Origin: an uncultured Steroidobacter sp.
Lineage (GTDB): Bacteria; Pseudomonadota; Gammaproteobacteria; Steroidobacterales; Steroidobacteraceae
Assembly: GCA_938008435.1 (NCBI GenBank)
Contig: CALLKK010000016.1
Coordinates: 1-64,000 of the forward strand
Length of the DNA: 64,000 bases
Reading direction: 5' to 3'
Shown here: in pieces, positions 52,203 through 61,713 of the stretch
How the letters are laid out: each line of letters starts with the position of its first letter
How positions within the stretch are numbered: the stretch's first letter is position 1
Notes under the pieces: model-generated
What the model was told of the DNA's origin: nothing
Seen by the model: the letters and a program-made list of their open reading frames with translations, nothing else
Databases searched by the model: none
Translations under genes and position numbers: made by a program

Positions 52203-54458
52203 GTGTTCGAGCTGCTCTTCACTCATCCGCTCTGGGCGTATCGAACCGGCACTTTCGCGTTTGCGAATGCGTGGCCGCTTTGGATGCTCGCAGCCCTGAT
52301 CGTGCTCGGCTGGGCCGTCATCGCCCTGTCGCTCATGCGCCGTCGGGCGCTCGGTTGGCGGATGTTGGTGCCGATCGGCATCTTGCAGGGCTTGTTCGTC
52401 GCGGCCCTGGCGGTGCTGCTCTGGCGGCCGGTCCTCAATGTCGAGCGGGTGCGCGATCGCGAGAACGTCTTGGCGATCGCTATCGATGCTTCCGCGAGCA
52501 TGGCTTTGCCCGACGAGGCGATGGGCGATGCGCCGCGCTCCAGATTGCAGCGTGCGGTGGCTGCGCTCGAGCAAGAAGCCTGGGAACCGCTTGCGCGCAC
52601 GTTCGAGCTGCGCCTGTTCAGCTTTGCCGATCGACTGACGCCGCTGTCATCGCTCGAAGCGGTGCCGCCGCCTGCACCGCAAACGCGCATCGGCGATGCA
52701 ATCGAGGGGATCGTGCAGCATGCCGCCAGTCTGCCGCTGGCCGGCATCGTGCTCGTGACCGACGGAGCCGAGAACGGAGGCAGCTTGACGGAAGAACGCT
52801 TGGCCGAGCTCGCCTCGTACGGCGTGCCGATCCATACGGTCGGCGTCGGACCTGAAATCGTGCGCAACGACCTCGAGCTCGTGCGCGTCGATGCACCGCG
52901 GACTGCGCCCCCCGGCACCCTCGTCGGCGCGACAGTGGCGATCAAGCACGAGGGCATCGAGCAGACGCGTCTGCGCGTCTACGATCGCGATGCGCTCATC
53001 GCCACGCGCGAGATCAAGCTGGCCCCGGAAACCGACACGACGCTAGTCGAGCTCGACCTGCCCGCCGGTTCGCCAGGCACGCGCGAGCTGCGCTTCGTGC
53101 TCGACGATGCGCCCGGCGAGACCAACCTCGTCAACAATCGCCGCTTGCACGTCATCGACGTGCCGGCCGAGCGTCGCAGCATTCTCTACGTCGAAGGCGA
53201 GCCGCGTTGGGAATTCAAATTCATTCGGCGAGCGGCCACCGCCGATCGCGCGTTGCGGCTCGCGTCGCTCGTGCGTACCACGCCGAACAAGCACTATCGA
53301 CAAGGCGTGCGTTCGCCCGATGAGCTGCGCGATGGCTTTCCGGCGCGGGCCGAGGATCTGTTCGTCTACGACGCCATCATCATCGGCAGCTACGAAGCAA
53401 GCCAGTTGAGCGCCGAGCAGCATCAACTGCTCACGGAGTTCGTCGATCGGCGCGGCGGCTCGGTGCTCATGTTGGCAGGACGCTTCGGCCTGTCCGCAGG
53501 CGGTTGGCAGAACAGCCCGCTCGCACAGACGTTGCCCGTGCGGCTGCCTGACACGGCGCAGAACGCATTCGTGCAACGCGCCGCACGCGTGGCGCTGACC
53601 TCGTACGGGGCCGAAGCGCCGATCGCGCGTCTCGCACCGGATAGCCGCCGTAACGCCGAGCGCTGGCAGTCGTTGCCGCCGCTTGCCGATTATCAGGATC
53701 TCGGCCGTTTGAAACCGGGCGCAACCGTGCTGCTCGAGGCCGTGACGCCGAAGGGACGCGCGCCGCTACTTGTCTGGCAGCGTTACGGCCGCGGCGCCAC
53801 GGCGGTGCTCGGCACAGCAAGCACGTTGCGCTGGCAGATGCATTTGCCGCCCGAAGATCAAAGCCACGAGACGTTCTGGCGTCAGTTGTTGCATGCGCTC
53901 GTGATGCAAACGCCCACGCGCATCTCGCTCGCGAGCGAGCAGCCGACCTACGATGATGAGCGACGGATCAAGCTCGAAGCGCAGCTGCGCGATGCGCGCT
54001 TCGAACCGATCAATGACGCGCAGGTCGAGCTAACGATCGCGCCGGAGCAAGGCGCGCCCTTCAGCGAGAGCATGCAGCCCTCCGGACTCGGCGACGGTCG
54101 TTACCTCGCTACCATCGACGCGGCGACGCCCGGCGTGTATCGCGCATCCATCGTCGCGCGCCGCGACGAGGAAGAGCTGGGCCGCGCGTTCACGCATGTC
54201 GTGCGTACCGAAGGCGTGGCAGAGCGCTTCGCGACGCATCAACATCGTGCCGTGCTCGAGCGCATCGCAGCGGTGACGGGCGGACGGTATTGGCGGCTCG
54301 ACGAGCTCGACGGATTGGCCGCTGCCATTCCTTATTCGAAAGCGGGCGTAGTCGAGCGCATGACGCTCGATCTGTGGAATCTGCCCGTGGTGTTCCTGAT
54401 GCTGCTCGCGCTCAAGCTCGCGGAGTGGGTGCTCCGGCTCAAGTGGGGGAGGTTGTGA
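52203..54458 (+). CDS. Membrane protein with vWA and glutamine-amidotransferase-like domains
   Basis: A 751-aa protein. Two N-terminal membrane helices (WPLWMLAALIVLGWAVIALSLM; MLVPIGILQGLFVAALAVLLW) are followed by a vWA domain with an intact metal-site motif (IDASASM, about residue 97) and a TDGAENG. Then comes a beta-rich segment, and a GATase1-like region (SILYVEGEPRWEFKFIRRA to RRGGSVLMLAGRFGLSAGGW), and a final membrane helix (LPVVFLMLLALKLAEWVLRL). The amidotransferase Cys is not seen in this region. The start is a GTG at 52203 with weak ribosome signals. First gene of the MoxR-containing operon; it overlaps the next gene by 4 bases. Confidence 0.85.
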   Translation: MFELLFTHPLWAYRTGTFAFANAWPLWMLAALIVLGWAVIALSLMRRRALGWRMLVPIGILQGLFVAALAVLLWRPVLNVERVRDRENVLAIAIDASASMALPDEAMGDAPRSRLQRAVAALEQEAWEPLARTFELRLFSFADRLTPLSSLEAVPPPAPQTRIGDAIEGIVQHAASLPLAGIVLVTDGAENGGSLTEERLAELASYGVPIHTVGVGPEIVRNDLELVRVDAPRTAPPGTLVGATVAIKHEGIEQTRLRVYDRDALIATREIKLAPETDTTLVELDLPAGSPGTRELRFVLDDAPGETNLVNNRRLHVIDVPAERRSILYVEGEPRWEFKFIRRAATADRALRLASLVRTTPNKHYRQGVRSPDELRDGFPARAEDLFVYDAIIIGSYEASQLSAEQHQLLTEFVDRRGGSVLMLAGRFGLSAGGWQNSPLAQTLPVRLPDTAQNAFVQRAARVALTSYGAEAPIARLAPDSRRNAERWQSLPPLADYQDLGRLKPGATVLLEAVTPKGRAPLLVWQRYGRGATAVLGTASTLRWQMHLPPEDQSHETFWRQLLHALVMQTPTRISLASEQPTYDDERRIKLEAQLRDARFEPINDAQVELTIAPEQGAPFSESMQPSGLGDGRYLATIDAATPGVYRASIVARRDEEELGRAFTHVVRTEGVAERFATHQHRAVLERIAAVTGGRYWRLDELDGLAAAIPYSKAGVVERMTLDLWNLPVVFLMLLALKLAEWVLRLKWGRL

Positions 54459-55429
54459 GCCACGCGGTTTCACGCAATCGGTACGCCACGCTGCTTCAGC
54501 GCAGCGCGCGCCGCTGTGCGATGGCCGCGCTCGTCGTCGGGCTCGGTGCGATGCAGCCGATCGCACAGGCCGCGACGTACACGTTCATCGTCGCGGGGCT
54601 CGGCGGCGAGCCGCAGTACGAAACGCGGTTTCGCGCTCAGGCCGAGGAGCTCGCGCGCATCGCTCAGGCGCACGCCGATGCGCCCGAGCACGTCGTGACG
54701 CTCACCGGTCCCGATGCGACGCGCGAAGCGATCCGCCGTGAGCTGGCGGCGCTTGCACAACGTACGCGGCAAGACGATGTAGCGGTGATCGTGCTGATCG
54801 GTCACGGCAGCTACGACGGTGAGGAGTATCGCTTCAACATTCCGGGGCCCGACATCACCGGCAGCGAGCTGCGTGCGCTCATCGATGCATTGCCGGCGCG
54901 CCGTCAGCTGATCGTCAACACGACGAGCGCGAGCGGCGCCGTCGCCGAGCAATGGGCGCGGCCGCAGCGCGTCGTGATCACCGCGACCAAGAGCGGCGGG
55001 GAACGCACGGCCACGCGCTTTGCGCAGTATTGGGTGGCGGCGCTCTCGGAGCCGGCCGCGGACAGCAACAAGGACGAGCTCATCAGCGCGCGCGAGGCGT
55101 ACGAGTACGCAAGCCGGCAAGTCGCCGCCGCGTTCAAGGCAGACGTCGCGCTCGCGACAGAGCATTCGCGTATCGAAGGCGCCGAGCTTGCGGCAGAGCT
55201 GCCTGTCGCGCGCTTGAGCGAGGTGGCGCTGCTCGCTGCCGATCCGGAGGTGCGGCAGCTGCTCATGCAGCGCGCGACGCTCGAAGAAGAGCTCGCCGCC
55301 GTCAAGGCCCGCAAGGACAGTCTGACGAGCGATGCGTATTACGACGAGCTCGAAGCCGTGCTCGTGAAGTTTGCGCTGCTGCAGCGGCAGATCGATGCGC
55401 GCCAAGGGCGCACGCAGGTGAGCCCATGA
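54455..55429 (+). CDS. Exported caspase/legumain-fold protein without a catalytic cysteine
   Basis: A 324-aa protein. A signal peptide (about residues 1-40, ends QAA) precedes a C13/C14-like alpha/beta domain: FIVAGLGGEPQYETRF, AVIVLIGHGSYDGEEYRFNIPGPDITGSELRALIDAL with the expected catalytic His117, and LIVNTTSASG where the nucleophile Cys (as in DTCQA or DACHSG) should be. Here the positions are Thr157/Ser158, and no Cys exists anywhere in the mature chain. A C-terminal coiled coil (LMQRATLEEELAAVKARKDSLTS to LLQRQIDARQG) follows. GTG start overlaps the vWA gene; GGGGAGG is upstream. It is likely a pseudoenzyme or scaffold, or a Ser/Thr variant. Confidence 0.75.
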   Translation: MSHAVSRNRYATLLQRSARRCAMAALVVGLGAMQPIAQAATYTFIVAGLGGEPQYETRFRAQAEELARIAQAHADAPEHVVTLTGPDATREAIRRELAALAQRTRQDDVAVIVLIGHGSYDGEEYRFNIPGPDITGSELRALIDALPARRQLIVNTTSASGAVAEQWARPQRVVITATKSGGERTATRFAQYWVAALSEPAADSNKDELISAREAYEYASRQVAAAFKADVALATEHSRIEGAELAAELPVARLSEVALLAADPEVRQLLMQRATLEEELAAVKARKDSLTSDAYYDELEAVLVKFALLQRQIDARQGRTQVSP

Positions 55430-57694
55430 GACCCGTGCTGCATTCGCTCGCCTGGCTGGCCACGCTGTTGGCGGCGGGCGCTGCGTTCGGCTTCGAGATC
55501 GATTACGACACGAGACGGCCGGCAGCGCTGGTCGAATGCGACGATGCGCTCTATCGCGGCCAGCGCGAGCGAGCCATTGCCTGCTACACGCAGCGCCTCG
55601 CGCGCACGCCCGATCGGCACGTTCAAGCAGAAGCGGCCTGGCGCATCAACGATCTGCGCCGCGCGAACGACTTGTTCCGTGCGCTCGTCAATGTCTCGCC
55701 GCAAGCCGTCTACGAACGCGTCCGCTGGGGTTATCTCTTCCTGCAGACGCATCAGCACGCGCAAGCCGTCGAGCTGTTTCGCGAAGCGCTCGACATCGAT
55801 CCGAACGATGTGTCCGCCAAGCTCGGGCTCGCACGCGTGCTGGCCGAGCGCTTCGAAGGCGGTGCGCGCGGCCTGGTGGAAGAGGTGCTGGCGCGCGATC
55901 AGGATCAGATCGGTGCGCATCTGCTCGCGGCGCGCATGTCACTCGAAGAGGGCAAGTACGACGATGCCAAGACGGCGCTCGATCGCGCAGCACGCATCGT
56001 GCGGCAGCGCAAGCTCCCGCCCCTCGAAGTCGATTCGCTCCGAGCCGCGCTCGAGCTCGTGCGCAATCGCGATCCTGAGCGCTGGCTGAAGAGCATCCGC
56101 AGCTACAACCCGCATTACGGCGGGGTCTACGAGCAGCTAGCGCACTTCGAGATCATGCGCAGGCGCTACCGAGAAGCGACGGCGTTCCTGCGTCAAGCCG
56201 TCGCCGCCGAGCCCGATCTGTGGTCCGCGCATGCCGAGCTCGGCCTGAATCTGCTGCGGCTCGGCGACATCGAGCAGGCGCGCGGGCATCTCACGACGGC
56301 GTACTCGGGCGATCCGTATAGCCCGGTAATCGTCAACTCGCTGCGCTTGCTCGATCGCATGAACGAATTCGAGCTCGCGACGACGACGCTCGATGTGGGC
56401 GGCACACCTGTCGAGGTGCGTGCTCGCCTGCATCGGCGTGAAGCGCCGGCATTGCAGCCGTACGTCACGGAGCTCGCGCGTGCAGGCATCGAGGCCTTCT
56501 CGCGCCGCTACGATTTTCAGCTTGCCGAACCGGTCACGCTCGAGCTCTATCCCGATCATGACGATTTCGCCGTGCGCGTCGCGGCATTGCCGGGCATCGG
56601 CTTGCTCGGCGTGACCTTCGGCTATGTCGTCGCGATGGACAGCCCTTCCGGACGGCCGCGCGGCGAGTTCCACTGGGGCAGCACGCTCTGGCACGAGCTC
56701 GCGCATGTCTTTACGCTCGAAGCGACCGACCATCGCGTGCCGCGTTGGTTGAGCGAAGGCATCTCCGTGTTCGAGGAGTGGCGCACGGGCCCGACGCCGG
56801 GCGTGTCGATTCCGCCCGAGTTCATGTCCGCGCTCCACGAGGACAAGCTCCTGCCGATCGAGGATCTCGATTCGGGGTTCATCCGGCCGAGCTATCCGAC
56901 GCAGATCCAAGTCTCGTACGTGCAAGCCGGCCTTGTGTGCTTGTTCATCGAAGAGCGCTGGGGGTTCGAGCGACTTGCGGCGCTGCTCAAGGCATTCGCG
57001 CGCGAAGTGACGACCGCCCAGGCAGTCGAGGCGGTGCTCAAGACGCCGCCGAGTGCGTTCGATCGCGAGTTCAAAGCCTACTTGCGCGCTCGCTTTGCGC
57101 GCACGCTCGACAATCTCGCGGAGTTCGAACGCGCCTATCAGAACGCGCAAGCGGCTCTAGAGCGCGAACAGTGGAGCGCGGCTGCCGAGGCCGCACGCCG
57201 CGCCGTGGCGCTTTATCCCGAGCATGTCGGTCCGGGCAGTCCGGCGCTGCTGCTTGCGCATGCGCTGGAGCGCGCGGGACAGCGTGCCGAAGCGCTCGCC
57301 GCGCTCGAGGCCTATCGCGCAGCAGGCGGTTGGGATCCCGGTGCGCTACGCGAGCTGGCCCGCTGGCTCGATGAAGTAGGACGGTCTCAGGAAGCGACCG
57401 AAGTGCTCGCAAGTCTCAACTATGTCGATCCGCTCGCGCCCGAGCTGCACGCGGAGCTCGGCGAGCGCTGGCTTGCAGCGGGCCGGGCCGAGCAGGCATT
57501 GCGCGAGTTCCGCGTGCTGCAATCGTTCTCCGACGCCGATCGCGCCGCCGCACATTTCGGCGCAGCGCGCGCGTTGCGCGCGCTCGGCGAGGCCGAGCAG
57601 AGCCGCCGCGAGCTGCTCGATGCGCTCGCCGCCGCACCCTATTTCCGACCCGCTCAAGCCCTGTTACTCCAGATGATCGAGGAGCGAACGCGCC

Positions 57695-57702
<8 letters not shown>
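55426..57702 (+). CDS. Exported TPR protein with a gluzincin (peptidase-MA-like) domain
   Basis: A 758-aa protein with a signal peptide (MRPVLHSLAWLATLLAAGAAFG). TPR repeats fill residues about 60-320 (QAVELFREALDIDPNDVSAKLGLARVLAE; EATAFLRQAVAAEPDLWSAHAELGLNLL). A zinc peptidase domain follows with H423-E424-L-A-H427 (STLWHELAHVFTLEATDHRVP) and a third ligand E444 (WLSEGISVFEE). More TPRs lie at about 560-750. Such proteins are found with periplasmic protein-processing systems; the substrate is unknown. It overlaps its upstream neighbour by 4 bases and the MoxR gene by 8, so it is tightly coupled with both. Confidence 0.88.
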
Positions 57703-58702
<1,000 letters not shown>

Positions 58703-58710
58703 GAGCCCAC

Positions 58711-59610
58711 ATGACGACCGCCGCTCGCACGCGCCTGTTGCCGCCCGAGACGCTCGCGGGTCTCGCGAATCTCGAGCTCATCGCGCGCACGGCGGTCGAG
58801 GGTTTTCTCGTCGGCTTGCATCGCTCGCCGCACTACGGCTTCAGCCAGGAGTTCAAGGAGTATCGCGCCTATGTCGAAGGCGACGATCCGCGTTTCGTCG
58901 ACTGGAACGTGTACGCACGCACCGAGCGCACCTACGTGCGCCGCTACGAAGGCGAAACCAATACGCGACTGACCATCGTGCTCGATGCGAGCGCGTCGAT
59001 GGGCTATGGCTCGCGCGGACTCGTGAAGCTGCAGTACGCAAAGTTCCTGGCGGCCGCGCTCGCCTATCTCGCTGCGCGGCAGCACGATCCGGTGGGCTTG
59101 ATCGTCTTCGACGAGACCGTGCGTCAGTACCGGCCGCCGACCGCACGCACCGGCAGCCTCGCCGGGCTGATTCATGCGATCGATGCGATAGAGCCGGGCC
59201 GCGGCACGGATCTCGCGGGCTGCTTCGAGCGCTTTCGTGAGCACCTGCTCCGTCGCGGTCTGGTGGTCGTCATCTCGGACCTCTATTGCGATCCGCAAGG
59301 GATGAGCCGAGCCGTGCAGCCGCTTGCGTACCGCGGTCACGACATCGTGCTCTTTCAGCTGCTCGATCCGCAGGAGCTAAAGCCCGAGTGGCGCGATGCG
59401 GTGGTGCTCGAAGATCTCGAGTCGCGTCGCACGATCAGCGTCTCGCCCGAGTATCTGGCGCAAGAGTACGGCGAGCGCATGGCCGCACATCTTGCCTCGC
59501 TGCGTCACGCTGCCGCCAGAGCCGGTGCAGAGCAGGTGTTGATTTCGACCGACGAGCCGCTCGATCGCGCATTGCGGCGTTATCTTCTTTTCCGTCAGCG
59601 TAAAGCGTAG
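58711..59610 (+). CDS. DUF58 (vWA-like) protein, MoxR partner
   Basis: A 299-aa cytoplasmic protein. It has the DUF58 signature HYGFSQEFKEYRAYVEGDDPRFVDWNVYARTERTYVRRYEGE, and right after it a vWA-type metal site (IVLDASASMGYG), with GRGTDLAG and VVVISDLY further on. DUF58 proteins with MoxR are commonly gene neighbours. AGGAG 5 bases upstream fixes the ATG at 58711. It lies 8 bases after the MoxR gene. Confidence 0.94.
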   Translation: MTTAARTRLLPPETLAGLANLELIARTAVEGFLVGLHRSPHYGFSQEFKEYRAYVEGDDPRFVDWNVYARTERTYVRRYEGETNTRLTIVLDASASMGYGSRGLVKLQYAKFLAAALAYLAARQHDPVGLIVFDETVRQYRPPTARTGSLAGLIHAIDAIEPGRGTDLAGCFERFREHLLRRGLVVVISDLYCDPQGMSRAVQPLAYRGHDIVLFQLLDPQELKPEWRDAVVLEDLESRRTISVSPEYLAQEYGERMAAHLASLRHAAARAGAEQVLISTDEPLDRALRRYLLFRQRKA

Positions 59611-59628
59611 CCAGCGGTCCGCGCCGTC

Positions 59629-61713
59629 ATGTTCCTCGCGCCCTTCTTCTTGCTCGGCCTGATCGCGATCGGCGTGCCGCTCTGGCTGCATCGCGTCGCA
59701 CGGGCCGATCCGACGCGTCATCCGTTTCCGTCGCTCATGCTGCTCGAGGAACGCGAGACGCAGCGCACCGCCAAACGCACGTTGCGCTATTGGCTGCTCC
59801 TGTTGCTGCGCGTGCTGCTCATTGCGGCGCTCGCGTTGGCGTTTGCCGGGCCGATGTGGCGCGACGAGGCAGGAAGCGCCTATTCCGCCAACACGCGGCT
59901 GCACGCGATCGTGCTGGATGCGTCGCTGTCGATGCAGCATGGCGAGCGCTGGCAGCGAGCGCTCGATGCCGTCGACTCGATCCTCCAGAGCCTGCGTGCC
60001 TCGGATAAGGTGATGCTGGTGCGCGCGGGCGGACGTAGCGCCGAGATCGTGCAGGAACCCGTGCCGGCGCGCGAAGTCGGCACGCTACGTACGCGGCTTG
60101 CCGCGCTGGCGCCTGGTCGCGAACGCCTCGACTTCGGCGTGGCGATGAGCGCCGCGGAACAATGGCTGCGCACACCGCGCCCGCCGGTGCTGCTGCACTT
60201 CGTGTCCGACTTTCAACGAAGCGGCGCGCCGTTGCGCTTTGCCGATCTCGAGCCGCCGGCGGACACGCAAGTGCTGATGCACGACGTGCATGACGATCCT
60301 GGCGAGAATGTCTTCATCGACAAGGTCAGCCTCGGCGCCGGCGAAACGCGTTCGCTCGAAGTCGACGTCAAGAGCACGTATGCCGCCGCGCAATCGCGCG
60401 AGCTCATCGTAGCGATCGACGGGCAAGAGTTCGCGCGCCGGCGCATCGAGCTCGCTCCGGCGCAGCGCGTCGATGCGGCCGCGCGCATCGTGCGCGGCGA
60501 GGGCGGCGGGCGTGCGATCGCAAGCGACGAGTCGGTGCCGGTTGAGCCGCAGGCAGAACCCGCGCAGCAACGGATCGTGTTCGAGGATCTTGCGTTGACG
60601 GCCGGCACACATCGAATCGAGGTGCGGCTCGAGCCGAGCGACGGGCTGGCGGACGACGATCGCTACTATGCCGTGCTCGAGCACGCCGCGCCGCGTGCGT
60701 TGCTCCTCACGCAGGACAAGGATGCGGACGAAGCGGCGTATTTCGCAGCAGCCATCGGTGCTTTGAGTGCGCCGCGCGTGCAGGTGACGCAGGAATCCGC
60801 GGGTCGTTTCGAGAATACGCGGCTTGGCGAGCACGCCATGGTGGTCGTGCCCGATGCATTCGCGCTGTCGAGCGCGATGGCCGCGCAACTCGATGGCTAC
60901 GTCAAAGGCGGCGGTGCGCTCTTGACGACGCTCGGGACCGGCATGGAAGCCGCACAGCATCCATTGTTCGAAGACTGGCGCATCGGTAAGGCGCGTCCGC
61001 GGCTCGGACGCATCGGGCAAATCGACACGAGCCATCCGATTCTGCGCGATGCGCCCGCCTGGCATCGCGTGAGATTGTTCCGACAGCGCGATGTCGCAGT
61101 GGGTACGCACGATCGCGTGCTGATTGCCGACACGAACGGTACGCCGCTGCTCGTCGAGCGCGCGCTCGGTGCCGGCCGCATGCTGGTGCTGACGGTTCCG
61201 ATCGAGCGGCAATGGAACGATCTCGCGATTCATCCCGCATTCGTGGAATTCGTGGCCGAGGCCACGCGATATCTCATCGGCGGCGACAGCTCGCTCGCGA
61301 GCGTGACGGTCGGCGCCCCTGTGATCACCGGATTGACCGCAAGCGCAGGCGGGCAGATATTCGATCCGTCCGGTAAGCGGGTATTGGGTTTGGCCAGCAC
61401 CGATGTCGAGCGGCTGATTCCGACCGAAGTCGGTTTCTATGAGATCCGCCACCCGCAGGGCGTGCGCTGGCTGGCGGTGAACACGGATCGCCGCGAGTCC
61501 GACTTGCGGCAGCTTGCGCCGGACTATCTTGCGCGCTGGCAGGCGCTACGCCAGCGGCCGGCACGCAACGAACCGCAGGAGATCACGGCGGTCGAAGTAG
61601 AAAAGCGACGCTCGCTCGGTCCGTACCTGCTCTGGATTGCGGCGGCGTTGCTGCTCGTGGAGTTGCTCATGGCGAACCGCTACTTGTCGGTTCGACGCGA
61701 GGTGGCACGATGA
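59629..61713 (+). CDS. BatA-like membrane protein with vWA domain
   Basis: A 694-aa protein: N-terminal helix hairpin (MFLAPFFLLGLIAIGVPLWLHRV and YWLLLLLRVLLIAALALAFAGPMW) as in the BatA/TIGR02226 N-terminal domain; a vWA domain with DASLSM (residue about 100); a beta-rich middle; a GATase-like region (RALLLTQDKDADEAAYFAAAIGAL, HAMVVVPDAFALSS, YVKGGGALLTTLG); and a C-terminal helix (YLLWIAAALLLVELLMANRYL). The overall design parallels the first operon gene. Such proteins face the periplasm and likely contact MoxR from a cytoplasmic part. It overlaps the DUF4175 gene by 4 bases. Confidence 0.9.
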   Translation: MFLAPFFLLGLIAIGVPLWLHRVARADPTRHPFPSLMLLEERETQRTAKRTLRYWLLLLLRVLLIAALALAFAGPMWRDEAGSAYSANTRLHAIVLDASLSMQHGERWQRALDAVDSILQSLRASDKVMLVRAGGRSAEIVQEPVPAREVGTLRTRLAALAPGRERLDFGVAMSAAEQWLRTPRPPVLLHFVSDFQRSGAPLRFADLEPPADTQVLMHDVHDDPGENVFIDKVSLGAGETRSLEVDVKSTYAAAQSRELIVAIDGQEFARRRIELAPAQRVDAAARIVRGEGGGRAIASDESVPVEPQAEPAQQRIVFEDLALTAGTHRIEVRLEPSDGLADDDRYYAVLEHAAPRALLLTQDKDADEAAYFAAAIGALSAPRVQVTQESAGRFENTRLGEHAMVVVPDAFALSSAMAAQLDGYVKGGGALLTTLGTGMEAAQHPLFEDWRIGKARPRLGRIGQIDTSHPILRDAPAWHRVRLFRQRDVAVGTHDRVLIADTNGTPLLVERALGAGRMLVLTVPIERQWNDLAIHPAFVEFVAEATRYLIGGDSSLASVTVGAPVITGLTASAGGQIFDPSGKRVLGLASTDVERLIPTEVGFYEIRHPQGVRWLAVNTDRRESDLRQLAPDYLARWQALRQRPARNEPQEITAVEVEKRRSLGPYLLWIAAALLLVELLMANRYLSVRREVAR

